This document shows positions 28,805-38,563 of a DNA stretch of 64,000 nucleotides, piece after piece (the stretch's first letter is position 1; each line of letters opens with the position of its first letter). The stretch covers positions 1-64,000 of the forward strand of contig NZ_QNRK01000037.1 of NCBI RefSeq assembly GCF_003315135.1, written 5' to 3'. Under the pieces are notes generated by a model that had not been told where the DNA came from, did no database searches, and saw only the letters and a list, made by a program, of their open reading frames with translations. The stretch comes from Roseiarcus fermentans (lineage in GTDB: Bacteria > Pseudomonadota > Alphaproteobacteria > Rhizobiales > Beijerinckiaceae). A program made the translations under genes and the position numbers.

Positions 28805-28897
28805 TCACATCCGCTTGCCGATCTCGACGAAGAGCCAGCACCCGAGCGCAATGCCGGCCGGCCAATAAACGTAAGTCGAAATCACCGCTTCAGGCAT
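28805..28897 (-). CDS. 30-residue membrane micro-protein
   Basis: ATG 28897 to TGA at 28805-28807 encodes MPEAVISTYVYWPAGIALGC followed by WLFVEIGKRM, almost a single transmembrane helix with a basic C-terminus. GGAGG lies six bases before the ATG, which strongly supports translation. It is on the same strand as the cyo operon, about 340 bases beyond cyoD. Small hydrophobic subunits such as CydX or CcoQ accompany terminal oxidases, so an oxidase-associated role is possible, but I do not recognise the family. Confidence 0.5.
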   Translation of the reverse strand: MPEAVISTYVYWPAGIALGCWLFVEIGKRM

Positions 28898-29237
28898 TGA
28901 AGTCCTCCAGAGCGTGTCGCCGGGTCAAGGATCGATCGAGCCGGGTCGGTCAGGACCGGCGGAGCCGCCGGGTGAGAGCAGAGCGTGAACTCCGATCGGC
29001 CGAATCAGCATAATCACAGCAATCTGAAAAAATTGGCCAGCCTCTATGCCTGAGTCAATCCCGGACATCCGTCAGCACAGGCTGCCGAACGGGTCCGCTC
29101 TCGGGCTCGACGCAACGCTTCATCCGCTACCGCCTCCTGACTTTAAGGTAATTCAAATTGTGGTGATACCATGACGCGCTTTCGCCCGGCCGCCGGATGT
29201 CTGATCGAGGCGAGGTCCCTGGCGCGGTTCGTCGCGA
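28898..29237. other. spacer between cyoD and the micro-protein gene
   Basis: 340 bases without a recognisable gene. No clear terminator hairpin followed by a T-run was seen, so the micro-protein gene may be read from the cyo promoter or from its own. Confidence 0.4.
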
Positions 29238-29630
29238 CTACTGCGTCCGCAGATCCATCATCCCGCCCGGCAGGCTCATGTTGGCGTCGAGGTGGGCCAT
29301 GATCCACACCGAGCCGGCGATGACGAGACCGACGATCAGCGCGCCGAAGGCGAGCGCCAGCACGTTGTTGGTGTTGTCGGGCCCAGTGGTGATGTGCAGG
29401 AAGAACACGAGATGCACCCCCATCTGGGCGATCGCGAGCGCGGCGAGCCCCATCAGCACGCCCGGCCCGTAGAGGAGCGCGGTGCCGCTCGCCACCCAGA
29501 ACGAGGCGATGGTGAGGAGGGTCGCGAGAAGGAGCCCGATGCAATAGTTGCGCACCGCCTCCACCGCCGAACGCTCGCCGAAGTCGCCGCCTTCGCCCGG
29601 CGCCGCGTCGCGCCCGTGATGCTCGCTCAT
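29238..29630 (-). CDS. cyoD: cytochrome o ubiquinol oxidase subunit IV
   Basis: The 130-residue inner-membrane protein has three hydrophobic helices, including [17 protein letters not shown] and [20 protein letters not shown], which is close to CyoD/COX4-pro family sequence. It assists assembly of the bo3-type oxidase. ATG 29630 overlaps the stop of the cyoBC fusion (ATGA), showing translational coupling. It is the last canonical gene of the oxidase operon. Confidence 0.92.
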   Translation of the reverse strand: MSEHHGRDAAPGEGGDFGERSAVEAVRNYCIGLLLATLLTIASFWVASGTALLYGPGVLMGLAALAIAQMGVHLVFFLHITTGPDNTNNVLALAFGALIVGLVIAGSVWIMAHLDANMSLPGGMMDLRTQ

Positions 29631-32272
29631 GTCAGCGTCCCCAAGAGATAGACGTTGGTGAAGATGCCGATCCAGATGATGTCGAGGGCGTGCCAGAACA
29701 GCGCAAAACACATCGTGCGGCGCAGGATGCTCGGCTGGAAACCCTTGGTGAACACCTGCGCCATCATCGTGCCGAGCCAGAGCAGGCCTATCGAAACGTG
29801 CAGACCGTGGCAGCCGACGAGGGCGAAGAAGGCCGACAGGAAGGCGCTGCGCTGCGGTCCATTGCCGTCGGCGATCATCCGGGCGAACTCGTTGAATTCG
29901 AGCGCCAGAAAGCCCGCGCCCAGCAGGCCGGTCACGAGGAGGCCGATCTGGGTCCAAAGCATGGCGCGCACGCCGAGCGCGATCATGGCGAGGCCGCAGA
30001 CGAAGCTCGACAGGAGAAGCAACGCCGTCTCGACCGCGACGGTCTTCAGGTTGAAGAGCTCCATCGGCCCCGGTCCGCCGGCGGTCGCGCGCGACAGCAC
30101 CGCATAGGTCGAATAGAAGGCCGAGAACATGACGAAGTCGCTGAGGAGGAAGATCCAGAAGCCGTAGGCGGTGACGATGCGCTTGGGCGCCGGACCCCGG
30201 TCCCGGTCGGCGCTCTCCGCGCCGGCGGCGACGCGCTCGCCGCGCTCCTGTTCCCGAACCCGCACCAGCCGGATGCCCGGCTCACGCCCCGCCACCAGGT
30301 CTGCGCGCCGCTCGCGCCGGCGAGCGTCGATCCGTCTCACCTCCTCGGCCGGGATTTCGTATTCCTCGGCATTGCGCCAGGCGAAGACGACGAAGGTGGC
30401 GAAGGCGCCGGCAATTCCGGCCGCCGTCAGCCACCAGATGTGCCAGATCAGCGCAAAGCCGGTGAAGAAGGCGAAGAAGGCGACGACGAATCCGGTCGGG
30501 CTGTTGACCGGCATCTCGATCGCCTCGTAGCGCGGCGGCGGCGAGAGCTTCGCCGTCGCGATCGCCCGCTGCTTCAACACCCAGTAGGCCTCCTCGCCGG
30601 CGACGTCCGGCAGGGCGGCGAAGTTGAAGGCGGGCGGCGGCGAGGCGGTGAACCATTCGAGCGTCCGCCCGTCCCACGGATCGCCGGTGCGGTCGCGCAA
30701 GAGCGCGCGCTCGCGCACGCTGACGACGATCTGCACGATCTGGCAGACGATTCCGGCGAGGATGACGACCGCGCCGATCGCGGCGATGGCGAGCCACGGC
30801 CGCCATTCGGCGACGTCGTAGCGCTGCAGCCGGCGCGTCATGCCTTCGAGCCCGACGACGTAGCCCGGCATCCAGGCGACGTAGAAGCCGATCACCCACA
30901 GCCAGAAGGCGGCCAAGCCCCATCGTCGGTCGAGGCGGAAGCCGAACGCCTTCGGAAACCAGTAGGTGTAGCCGGCGAAGACGCCGAACAGCACGCCGCC
31001 GATGATCACGTTGTGGAAGTGGGCGACCAGGAACAACGAGTTGTGCAGCACGAAATCGGCCGGCGGGACCGCGAGCAGCACGCCGGTCATGCCGCCGATG
31101 GCGAAGGTGATCATGAAGGCGAGCGCCCACAGCATCGGCGGCTCGAACCGCACCCGCCCGCCCCACATGGTGAAGGTCCAGTTGAGAATCTTCACCCCCG
31201 TCGGGACGGCGATGATCATCGAGGCGACGCCGAAGACGGCGTTGACGTCGGCGCCCGCGCCCATGGTGAAGAAGTGGTGCAGCCAGACCATGAAGGACAG
31301 AATGCAGATCGCGAGCGTCGCCAGCACCATCGAGCGATAGCCGAACAGCGGCTTGCCCGAGAAGGTCGACACGACCTCCGAGAACACGCCGAACGCCGGC
31401 AGAATCAGAATGTAGACCTCCGGATGGCCCCACGCCCAGAACAGGTTGACGTACATCATGGCGTTTCCGCCCATGTCCGTCGTGAAGAAATGGAACCCCA
31501 GGTAGCGGTCGAGCAGCAGCATCGCGAAGGTCGCGGTCAGCACCGGGAAGGCCGCGACGATCAACAGGTTCGAGGCGAGCGCGGTCCAGCAGAAGATCGG
31601 CATGCGCATGTACGTCATGCCGGGCGCGCGCAGCTTCAGGATCGTGGTGACGAAATTGACGCCGGTGAGCAGCGTCCCCACCCCGGAGATCTGCAGCGCC
31701 CACAGATAGTAGTCGACTCCGACGCCGGGCGAGAAGGCCGCTTCCGAGAGCGGCGGATAGCCCATCCAGCCGGCCTTGGAGAACTCGCCGACGATCAGCG
31801 AGACGTTGACCAGCAGCACGCCGGTCGCCGTCAGCCAGAAGCTCACCGAGTTCAGGGTCGGAAAGGCGACGTCGCGCACGCCCAGTTGCAGCGGCACGGC
31901 GAAGTTCATCAGCCCGATCACGAACGGCATCGCCACGAAGAAGATCATGATCGTGCCGTGGGCGGAAAAGATCTGGTTGAAGTGGCCGGGCTCGAGAAAG
32001 CCGTTGGAGTGGAAGGCGAACGCCTGCTGCGCCCGCATCATGATCGCGTCGGCGAAGCCGCGCACCAGCATCACCAGCGCGAGCGCGCAGTACATGACGC
32101 CGATGCGCTTGTGGTCGACCGAGGTGATCCACTCGCGCCAGAGATAGGGCCACCAGCCCTTGACCGTGACGAGGGCGAGCACGCCGAGCACGATCACGAT
32201 CACGACCAGCCCAGTCACGAGCGGGATCGGCTGGTCGAGCGGGATCGCGCCCAGGGTGAGCTTGCCGAGCAT
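29627..32272 (-). CDS. cyoBC: cytochrome o ubiquinol oxidase subunits I and III fused
   Basis: One uninterrupted frame of 881 residues contains CyoB (about 1-650) and CyoC (about 685-881). CyoB features include [16 protein letters not shown] (low-spin heme His), [17 protein letters not shown] (CuB His and the Tyr cross-link position), HHFFTMG and [11 protein letters not shown]. CyoC features include [20 protein letters not shown] and [12 protein letters not shown]. The linker (about 650-690) is Arg-rich with no stop codon and no ATG. E. coli CyoB plus CyoC total 867 residues, so the fusion has almost exactly the combined length. It oxidises ubiquinol and pumps protons while reducing O2. The start overlaps cyoA by one base (TGATG). 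A frameshift-free read-through is seen directly. Internal initiation of a separate CyoC is not excluded. Confidence 0.88.
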   Translation of the reverse strand: MLGKLTLGAIPLDQPIPLVTGLVVIVIVLGVLALVTVKGWWPYLWREWITSVDHKRIGVMYCALALVMLVRGFADAIMMRAQQAFAFHSNGFLEPGHFNQIFSAHGTIMIFFVAMPFVIGLMNFAVPLQLGVRDVAFPTLNSVSFWLTATGVLLVNVSLIVGEFSKAGWMGYPPLSEAAFSPGVGVDYYLWALQISGVGTLLTGVNFVTTILKLRAPGMTYMRMPIFCWTALASNLLIVAAFPVLTATFAMLLLDRYLGFHFFTTDMGGNAMMYVNLFWAWGHPEVYILILPAFGVFSEVVSTFSGKPLFGYRSMVLATLAICILSFMVWLHHFFTMGAGADVNAVFGVASMIIAVPTGVKILNWTFTMWGGRVRFEPPMLWALAFMITFAIGGMTGVLLAVPPADFVLHNSLFLVAHFHNVIIGGVLFGVFAGYTYWFPKAFGFRLDRRWGLAAFWLWVIGFYVAWMPGYVVGLEGMTRRLQRYDVAEWRPWLAIAAIGAVVILAGIVCQIVQIVVSVRERALLRDRTGDPWDGRTLEWFTASPPPAFNFAALPDVAGEEAYWVLKQRAIATAKLSPPPRYEAIEMPVNSPTGFVVAFFAFFTGFALIWHIWWLTAAGIAGAFATFVVFAWRNAEEYEIPAEEVRRIDARRRERRADLVAGREPGIRLVRVREQERGERVAAGAESADRDRGPAPKRIVTAYGFWIFLLSDFVMFSAFYSTYAVLSRATAGGPGPMELFNLKTVAVETALLLLSSFVCGLAMIALGVRAMLWTQIGLLVTGLLGAGFLALEFNEFARMIADGNGPQRSAFLSAFFALVGCHGLHVSIGLLWLGTMMAQVFTKGFQPSILRRTMCFALFWHALDIIWIGIFTNVYLLGTLT

Positions 32273-33210
32273 CAGGTCCCCCCGCAGATCGCCGCGCCCG
32301 GGGCGCTCGCTTCGTGCGCCGGCCGGATCAACGGCGAGGGCTGCGGCGCGGTTCCCTCGACGATCGCGCGAAACAGGTTCGGGTCGGCCGAGCGCCAGAC
32401 GGCCGGCTTCACGGCCTCGCTGGGCTTGACGAGTTTCTCGTATTCCGCGCGATCGAGGACGGCCGGAGCCGCTTTCGCGGCGGCGATCCACCCGGCGTAG
32501 CCGTCGGCGGGCAGCGCTTTCACTTGGAAGCGCATGTCTGGAAACCCCCGGCCGCTGAAATTGGCGGAGAAGCCGGGGTAGTCGCCCGGCTCGTCGGCCT
32601 GCAGCCAGAGCTGCGAGGCCATCCCCGCCATCGCGTAGATCTGGCTGCCGAGCCGCGGCACGAAGAAACTGTTCATCGGGCCGCTCGAGGTCAGGGTGAA
32701 ATGGATCGGGCGGCCGACCGGGACCGCCAGTTCGTTGACGCTCGCCACCCCCTCGTCGGGAAACAGGAACAGCCATTTCCAGTCGAGCGCCACGACCTGA
32801 ACCTCGACCGGTTTCTCCTTGCCCGGCAGGGGTTTGTAGGGATCGAGGTCGTGCGAGCCGAACCAGGCGACGCCGCCGAGGACCACGACCACCAGCAGCG
32901 GAATTGCCCAGACGATCAGCTCGAGATGGCCGGAAAACTCCCACTCCGGCCAATAGAAGGCGCGCCGGTTGGAGGCGCGGAACCAGAAGGCGACGCCGGC
33001 GATGAGCGCGATGACCGGCAGCACGATCGCCAGCATGATCGCCACGGAATCGATGAGAATGAGTTTCTGCGCAGCCCCCACCGGGCCCGCGGGGTCGAGC
33101 ACGCCGCCGCAGCCGGCGAGCGGCGCCGCCGCAAGCGCCGCGAGCAGCCGAAAGCGCGACGCCGCGACCAGACCGTCCGGACCTTGGCGCCCGATGAGCC
33201 GTCGACGCAT
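32272..33210 (-). CDS. cyoA: cytochrome o ubiquinol oxidase subunit II
   Basis: This 312-residue lipoprotein subunit of the bo3-type oxidase has the lipobox LAAAPLAGC at the N-terminus, two membrane helices ([40 protein letters not shown]) and a periplasmic cupredoxin domain with [20 protein letters not shown]. The CuA ligands are absent, as expected for a quinol oxidase. ATG 33210 has GGAG ten bases upstream; the open frame further upstream is not homologous. It is the first gene of cyoA-cyoBC-cyoD; the ctaB/cyoE heme farnesyltransferase is not in this window. Confidence 0.93.
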   Translation of the reverse strand: MRRRLIGRQGPDGLVAASRFRLLAALAAAPLAGCGGVLDPAGPVGAAQKLILIDSVAIMLAIVLPVIALIAGVAFWFRASNRRAFYWPEWEFSGHLELIVWAIPLLVVVVLGGVAWFGSHDLDPYKPLPGKEKPVEVQVVALDWKWLFLFPDEGVASVNELAVPVGRPIHFTLTSSGPMNSFFVPRLGSQIYAMAGMASQLWLQADEPGDYPGFSANFSGRGFPDMRFQVKALPADGYAGWIAAAKAAPAVLDRAEYEKLVKPSEAVKPAVWRSADPNLFRAIVEGTAPQPSPLIRPAHEASAPGAAICGGT

Positions 33211-33500
33211 TGGCCGCTCCGCATGAGTTGGCGGGTCCCGAATTCGGTCGATGTCTCGCTTGCCGTCTTGGCGCGGACGTCTTCGAAGCCTGCGCCGCCG
33301 CGCGCAAAAGGTTGAGGGGAACAATGGGGCGGAGTTTTGGCGACGTGGACGGCAAGGGCCCCGTCGTGGCGCTCACGCCGACACGGGGCCAGGTGATCGG
33401 CTCACTGGCGGCTCCCTGCGCCGCGCGGACCGGAGCGCCGAAACTGCCGCCGAGCGCTCTCGGCCCGAACGGCCGCGTCCGCTCGCCACGACTCGTTCCG

Positions 33501-34178
33501 CTAACGGCCGGCCAGAGCCGGAACCACGATTCGCGCGATCAGGTCCTGCATGGCCGCGAGCGTCGACTCCGGAGGCCTCCAGTCTGATGGCGGCTCTGCG
33601 GCGGTCGGCGCGACCGGAATCACGATTTCGTGGAGGATCAAAGGCCCGACGAGCAGGTAATGGACGCTGAGGAGGTCGAGGGGCGGCAGGAGTCCTCGCG
33701 CCCCCGCCGTATCCACGTAACGCTTCGTCACACCGAGGATGCGCCACACGATGGCGCGAACCTCCGCGCCGGTGCGGGAGAGGCCGTCCGCCAATTCGTG
33801 GGCGATCGTCCGCGTGGAGGCACGGCTTCGGCTGTACTCCTCGGCGTGAATGCGAACGATGCCGCGCAAGCCCTCCAGCGGGTCCTCGCAGTCGGCGAGT
33901 TCCCGCTCCAGGCGATCGGCAAAGCGCGAGAAGTGGCGCTTGAGGATTTCCTGATAGAGCTTTTCCTTGTTTCCGATGTGATAATAAATCGTCGCCTTGT
34001 TCAGACCCGCCAGGGTCGCGATCTGATCCATGCTGGCCCCGGCGAAGCCCTCGTTCGCGAACACGGTTTCCGCCGCATCGAACAGCCGCGCGACCGCGTT
34101 CGACTCGAAATCGATGACGGTGCGGCGGCCGCGCTCGAGGACACGGGACGGAGCTCTTGGAACGGATTTGCGCAACAA
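33501..34178 (-). CDS. TetR-family repressor of the ubiD operon
   Basis: The 225-residue regulator has a standard TetR N-terminal domain ([20 protein letters not shown] then [20 protein letters not shown]). A C-terminal ligand domain includes [16 protein letters not shown]. The start is TTG 34178; no ATG lies in frame close upstream. It is divergent from the UbiD/UbiX/PrpF operon. The spacer carries matching CTAACCGGTT-containing sites on both sides, so it very likely represses that operon and itself until a ligand from the pathway binds. Confidence 0.87.
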   Translation of the reverse strand: MLRKSVPRAPSRVLERGRRTVIDFESNAVARLFDAAETVFANEGFAGASMDQIATLAGLNKATIYYHIGNKEKLYQEILKRHFSRFADRLERELADCEDPLEGLRGIVRIHAEEYSRSRASTRTIAHELADGLSRTGAEVRAIVWRILGVTKRYVDTAGARGLLPPLDLLSVHYLLVGPLILHEIVIPVAPTAAEPPSDWRPPESTLAAMQDLIARIVVPALAGR

Positions 34179-34361
34179 CCCTCACACGGAAAGCCCGCTC
34201 GCCGATCGACGCCGACATCAATGCTCTGGTCGAGCAGATCTCATTGCGCATTTCGCGGCGCGATAGCGAGCGCCATTCAATGGATCGACGGCGAATTCCG
34301 CGCAACCCCCGGTCCGGTTGGGCGATCCGGCGCGCGGAGAAGGCGCGCCGGCCGAATCCTA

Positions 34362-34375
34362 ACTAACCGGTTAGT
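34362..34375. promoter_or_regulatory. perfect 14-bp TetR operator
   Basis: ACTAACCGGTTAGT is a perfect palindrome in the spacer between the TetR gene and the ubiD operon. It shares CTAACCGGTT with the site at 34680-34695. It probably controls the TetR gene. Confidence 0.6.
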
Positions 34376-34579
34376 CTAATCGAAGTCGTTGACCGATTCT
34401 GAGTCGCCCGCTCCGAGCGTATATTTCCCCGTCCTTAAGTTCGCTTTGGCTACTTCTCTCGCCTATTATGCTATCCATGACTAATGATTCGCTGTTCGTG
34501 AGAAACCGATCGAGATCGCCTAACCTCCCGATCTCTTTTACTGCCTTGGCGCTATGCCCTGTCCGACTTGTTCCTCACA

Positions 34580-34608
34580 AGTTAATGTGAGCTACCCTAA
34601 CATTAACT
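34580..34608. promoter_or_regulatory. 9-bp inverted repeat, unknown regulator
   Basis: AGTTAATGT (34580-34588) and ACATTAACT (34600-34608) are exact inverted arms separated by 11 bases. They lie about 40 bases upstream of the predicted ubiD promoter. The spacing suits a dimeric regulator other than the TetR protein. Confidence 0.4.
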
Positions 34609-34650
34609 CACCAAGGACAATTTGTCGCAGGTTTAGACTTACGCCGCGCG

Positions 34651-34695
34651 TTGACTCCGAACGCCGCCGCCCATACCCTCTAACCGGTTGGTTAG
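34651..34695 (+). promoter_or_regulatory. promoter with overlapping TetR operator for the ubiD operon
   Basis: TTGACT (34651-34656), a 17-base spacer and TACCCT (34674-34679) form a plausible sigma70 promoter. CTAACCGGTTGGTTAG (34680-34695) directly follows, covers the start of transcription and shares CTAACCGGTT with the perfect palindrome at 34362-34375. This is a repressor-blocked promoter layout. Confidence 0.55.
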
Positions 34696-34720
34696 TGTCA
34701 GTCTATCTGAAGTGACGGCG

Positions 34721-36406
34721 ATGAACGACATGGTCAAACGCCCGCAAGGGCGAAGTTACTCAGACTTGCAAGACCATCTATCGATCTTAGAAAAAAACAA
34801 TTTGCTAAATACCATCGCGCGATCCATCAACAAGGACACAGAGGTCCATCCCCTCGTTCGGTGGCAATTCTGCGGCGGCATCGCGGAAGACGAACGAAAA
34901 GGGTTTCTGTTCACCGCCGTCAGCGATTCCAAGAACCGCGCCTATGATCGGACCCAGGTCGCCGTCGGGGTGCTGTCGGCCAATCCGCAGATCTATGCGC
35001 TCGGCATGAATTGCTCGATCGACCAGATCGGAAAGGCCTGGATCGACGCGATCGCCAATCCCGTCGCGCCCCGCGTCGTCGACAGCGCCGCCTGCCAGGA
35101 GATCGTGCTCACCGGAAAAGACGTCTCCGACCCCGGCAAGGGCCTCGAAGCGCTTCCCATCCCGGTGTCCACGCCGGGGTTCGACGTCGCGCCCTACCTC
35201 ACCGCCGGCCTCTGGATCACCAGGGACCCCGACACCGGCGTGCAGAACATGGGAGTCTATCGCGGCAACCTGAAAGCCGCGGACCGCCTGTGCGTGATGA
35301 TGGAGAAGGCGACGCTCGCGGGCGGCTATGTCCACTGGACCAAGTACCGGGACCGGAATGAACCGATGCCGTTCGCCGTGGTCCTCGGCGCCCCGCCGGT
35401 CGTCGAATTTCTCGGCCCGCAAAAACTGCCGATCGGCGTCGACGAACTGACGGTGGCCGGCGGGCTGGCCAAGGGGCCGATCAACGTCGTCAAGTGCCGA
35501 ACCGTCGATCTGCTCGTGCCCGCCGAGGCCAACGTCGTCATCGAAGGCCTGATCGACACCGAGACCCTCGAGCCGGAAGGCCCGTTCGGAGAGTCGCACG
35601 GCTACATGCAGATCGAGGAATACAACATGATCGCCCGCGTGACCGCGATCACGCGGCGCAAGGACGCGATCATCACCTCGATCATCTCGCAAGTGACGCC
35701 GAGCGAATCGAGCGTCATCAAGAAACTGGCCTACGAGCCGCTGTTTCTCGAGCATCTGCGCGATCGTCTCAACATCAAGTCGGTCAAGCGCGTGTCGCTG
35801 CACGAGCCCTGGACGAACCTGAGAAAATTCGTGTTCGTCACGCTCGAGCGCGGCGCGGCCAAGACCGAGGTCTGGCGGGCGCTCGCCGGCGCTTCGTCGC
35901 TCCAGCCGGCGATCGGCAAGTTCTGCGTCGCCATCAACGAGGACGTGAATCCCGACAACGCCAATCACGTCCTGTGGGCGATCGCCTATCGCTGCAACCC
36001 GGTCGATGACATCCAGATCGTCAACTACAAGAGCGCCGGGCACGCCCCCAGGACCGCCGCCTCGCCGCTCGAGTCGATCGTGCTGATCGATGCGACGCTG
36101 AAGGTGGACTTCCCGCCGGTGGCGCTGCCGAAGCGCGAATACATGGAGAACGCGAAGCGCCTCTGGGCGGAGCTCGGCTTGCCGCCGCTCAAGCCGGAAA
36201 GCCCGTGGTTCGGCTATTCGCTCGGCGAATGGAACGACGACTGGGACAAGCGCGCGAGCCTCGCCGCCGCGGGCGACTGGCTGCTCAACGGCCTCGACAG
36301 CGCCAAGCGAGCCCGGGCGATGCGCGAGCCGAACGTGACGGTTTCGGACGTCCTGCCGGACGGTCCTCAATCGACCAGGGCAACCGACGCAAAGACGAAT
36401 CTCTAG
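34721..36406 (+). CDS. UbiD-family prenyl-FMN (de)carboxylase, first copy
   Basis: The 561-residue enzyme of the UbiD superfamily has the central motif ending EPEGPFGESHGYM at about residues 284-296, whose glutamates are the catalytic acid/base pair. The preceding AGGLAKGP and later RKDAIITSIISQVTPSES match UbiD folds. These enzymes reversibly (de)carboxylate aromatic or unsaturated acids using prenylated FMN made by UbiX. It is longer than E. coli UbiD (497), like catabolic members. ATG 34721 is taken over an in-frame TTG at 34688 lying inside the operator. It heads the operon. The substrate is unknown. Confidence 0.88.
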   Translation: MNDMVKRPQGRSYSDLQDHLSILEKNNLLNTIARSINKDTEVHPLVRWQFCGGIAEDERKGFLFTAVSDSKNRAYDRTQVAVGVLSANPQIYALGMNCSIDQIGKAWIDAIANPVAPRVVDSAACQEIVLTGKDVSDPGKGLEALPIPVSTPGFDVAPYLTAGLWITRDPDTGVQNMGVYRGNLKAADRLCVMMEKATLAGGYVHWTKYRDRNEPMPFAVVLGAPPVVEFLGPQKLPIGVDELTVAGGLAKGPINVVKCRTVDLLVPAEANVVIEGLIDTETLEPEGPFGESHGYMQIEEYNMIARVTAITRRKDAIITSIISQVTPSESSVIKKLAYEPLFLEHLRDRLNIKSVKRVSLHEPWTNLRKFVFVTLERGAAKTEVWRALAGASSLQPAIGKFCVAINEDVNPDNANHVLWAIAYRCNPVDDIQIVNYKSAGHAPRTAASPLESIVLIDATLKVDFPPVALPKREYMENAKRLWAELGLPPLKPESPWFGYSLGEWNDDWDKRASLAAAGDWLLNGLDSAKRARAMREPNVTVSDVLPDGPQSTRATDAKTNL

Positions 36407-36651
36407 GGAGGCTGCGATGTCGCAGCGGACTCTGCCCGGGTTCGCCGCCCATCTGGAGACGATCGGGCGGCTTGTCCGATCGAGGGGGAGAAGCGGGCCG
36501 ACGAGCGAGTCGGCCGCATCGCCGAGCGTCGACCGGACTGTTCGTAAACGTTCGCGGACGCCTGCTGCGTCTACGAACAAGGGAAGGCGGAACGTCGACG
36601 CCGCGCGCCCGGGAACGGCTCGACAATCAGCATGTTGTAGGAGATCAGGCT

Positions 36652-38457
36652 ATGGGAATCGTCGCCCCTGACACCACCGCGACCAAGGACGCTCCGCAAA
36701 AAGGCTTCAAGCGCGCTTACGACGACTTGAACGACCATCTGGAGAAGCTGAAGAAGGCCGATCTCCTGTGGACCATCGACGAGCCGATGAACAAGGACAA
36801 GCATCTGCACGCCTTCGTTCGCTGGGGCTACGTCGGCGACGTCGGGACGGTGCTCACCAACAATCCCAAGCGCGCGTTCCTGTTCACCAACGTGACCGAC
36901 GCCAAGGGCCGAACCTACAAGGGCGACTGCGACGTGCAGGTCGGCGGCACCGCCGGGTCGCCGGCGATCTATGCGATGTCCATGGGAATCGACGACAAGG
37001 GCGAAGACCTGACCGCGTTGTCGCAGAAGATCTACCAAAAATGGATGCACGCCTTCAAGAATCCCATCCCGGCCGTTGAAATTCCGTCGGAGGAGGCGCC
37101 GGTTCACGAGGTGGTTCTGCTCGAAAAGGACATTCAGGGCGGCGCGGGCAAGGGCCTCGACACCATCCCGGTCCCCAACAACACGCCGGGGTGGGACACC
37201 GCGCCCTACTTCTCGGCGGGCCTCTGGATCACGCTCAACCCCGACACCGGAATTGAGAACTTCAGCCAGAACCGCTGCAGCCTGAAGGCGTCCGACCGGA
37301 TGACGGCGATGTGGCTCATCCAGACCAACGGCGGCGCGCACAACAACTGGACGAAGTACAAGGCGCGCGGCGAGAAGATGCCGGTCGCCCTGGTGGTCGG
37401 CGCGCCTCCCGCCCTGCAGGTGATCGGACCGCAGAAGACCCCGGAAGACCTGAACGACATGGATGTCGCAGGCGGGCTGGCCGGCGCCGCTTATCGGAAG
37501 GTGCGGGGCAAGACCGTGCCGCTGTGGGTTCCGGCCGACGCGCAGATCGTGATCGAAGGCTGGATCGATCCGACCAAGCTGGAGATGGAGGCGCCGTTCG
37601 GCGAATCCTACGGCAACATGTCGGTCGAGGAATACAATCATTCCATCACGGTGACGGCGATCACGCGGCGGAAGAAAGCGATCCTGACCTCGATGATCTC
37701 GCAGATGGCGCCGTCCGAATCGGGCGTGATCAAGCAGTTGAACTATAGCGCCGTCATGCTGAACCACTTGAAGAACACTTTGTACATCAGGCAGGTGAAG
37801 GACGTGGCGTTGCACGGGCCGATGATCGGCGTTTCGCGCTTCACCGTGATCGTTCTGGAGAAAAACACGCCGCGCACCGAAATCTGGCGCGCGCTCGAAG
37901 GCGCCACGACTTTCATGCGCTCGGTCGGCAAGATGACCGTCGCCGTCGACGAAGACGTCAATCCCAACAACATCGAGGAGGTTCTGTGGGCGATCGCCTA
38001 CCGCACCGACCTGATGAAATCGGTGAAGATCGAGGACTACCAGGCCAACGGACACGCGCCGAAACTGCGCGATCGCGAATGGGAGGCCAAGATCATGATC
38101 GACGCGACGATGCATTACCCGATGCCGCCCGTCGCCCTGCCGACCAAGGAGATCATGGAGGAGGCCAGGGCGATCTGGCAGAAGGTCGGACTGCCGCCGG
38201 TCACGCCGCGCTGGAAATGGTACGGCTACAACCTGGGCGACTGGACGGACGAATGGACGAAGTGCGCCGAACGCGCCGTCGCCGGAGACTGGCTGATCAA
38301 CGGCCTGAGGACGGCGCGGCTGGTCGACACCGACGCCGTCGGCGGACCGACCGCCGGCGTGCCGCACAAGGGGGTCGTCGTCTGGAACGAGAAGACCAAC
38401 GAGGTCGATTATCCCCCGGGATTCCCGCTCAAGGACCAGTTCGACACCGACGAGTGA
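36652..38457 (+). CDS. UbiD-family prenyl-FMN (de)carboxylase, second copy
   Basis: The 601-residue UbiD-family protein is clearly related to the first copy over its whole length but diverged. The active-site motif reads EMEAPFGESYGNM at about 311-323, with Ala in place of Gly before PFGE. GGLAGAAYRKVRGKTVPLWV, RRKKAILTSMISQMAPSESG and a C-terminal extension (PHKGVVVWNEKTNEVDYPPG) are specific to this copy. ATG 36652 follows GGAGATC. About 245 bases separate it from the first UbiD gene. The two could act on successive carboxylates, form one hetero-oligomer or have different substrates. Confidence 0.88.
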   Translation: MGIVAPDTTATKDAPQKGFKRAYDDLNDHLEKLKKADLLWTIDEPMNKDKHLHAFVRWGYVGDVGTVLTNNPKRAFLFTNVTDAKGRTYKGDCDVQVGGTAGSPAIYAMSMGIDDKGEDLTALSQKIYQKWMHAFKNPIPAVEIPSEEAPVHEVVLLEKDIQGGAGKGLDTIPVPNNTPGWDTAPYFSAGLWITLNPDTGIENFSQNRCSLKASDRMTAMWLIQTNGGAHNNWTKYKARGEKMPVALVVGAPPALQVIGPQKTPEDLNDMDVAGGLAGAAYRKVRGKTVPLWVPADAQIVIEGWIDPTKLEMEAPFGESYGNMSVEEYNHSITVTAITRRKKAILTSMISQMAPSESGVIKQLNYSAVMLNHLKNTLYIRQVKDVALHGPMIGVSRFTVIVLEKNTPRTEIWRALEGATTFMRSVGKMTVAVDEDVNPNNIEEVLWAIAYRTDLMKSVKIEDYQANGHAPKLRDREWEAKIMIDATMHYPMPPVALPTKEIMEEARAIWQKVGLPPVTPRWKWYGYNLGDWTDEWTKCAERAVAGDWLINGLRTARLVDTDAVGGPTAGVPHKGVVVWNEKTNEVDYPPGFPLKDQFDTDE

Positions 38458-38563
38458 GGAGCGGGCCTCGGGGTTTGCAATCGCACGCGAGCGGCCAGGA
38501 TCGTGAAGGGCCGGCGTTCGACGCCGGCCCTGCGGACCTGGGCCGCTGGGGGAGAGCGGAGCC

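Noticed and set aside
30200..30340. Separate start codon for CyoC
   Set aside because: No ATG exists and no stop interrupts the frame; GTG codons there lack a convincing ribosome site, so a fusion is the simpler reading.
29690..32500. Long plus-strand frame opposite the cyo genes
   Set aside because: His/Arg/Glu-rich mirror reading of membrane-protein genes; the minus strand is clearly oxidase.
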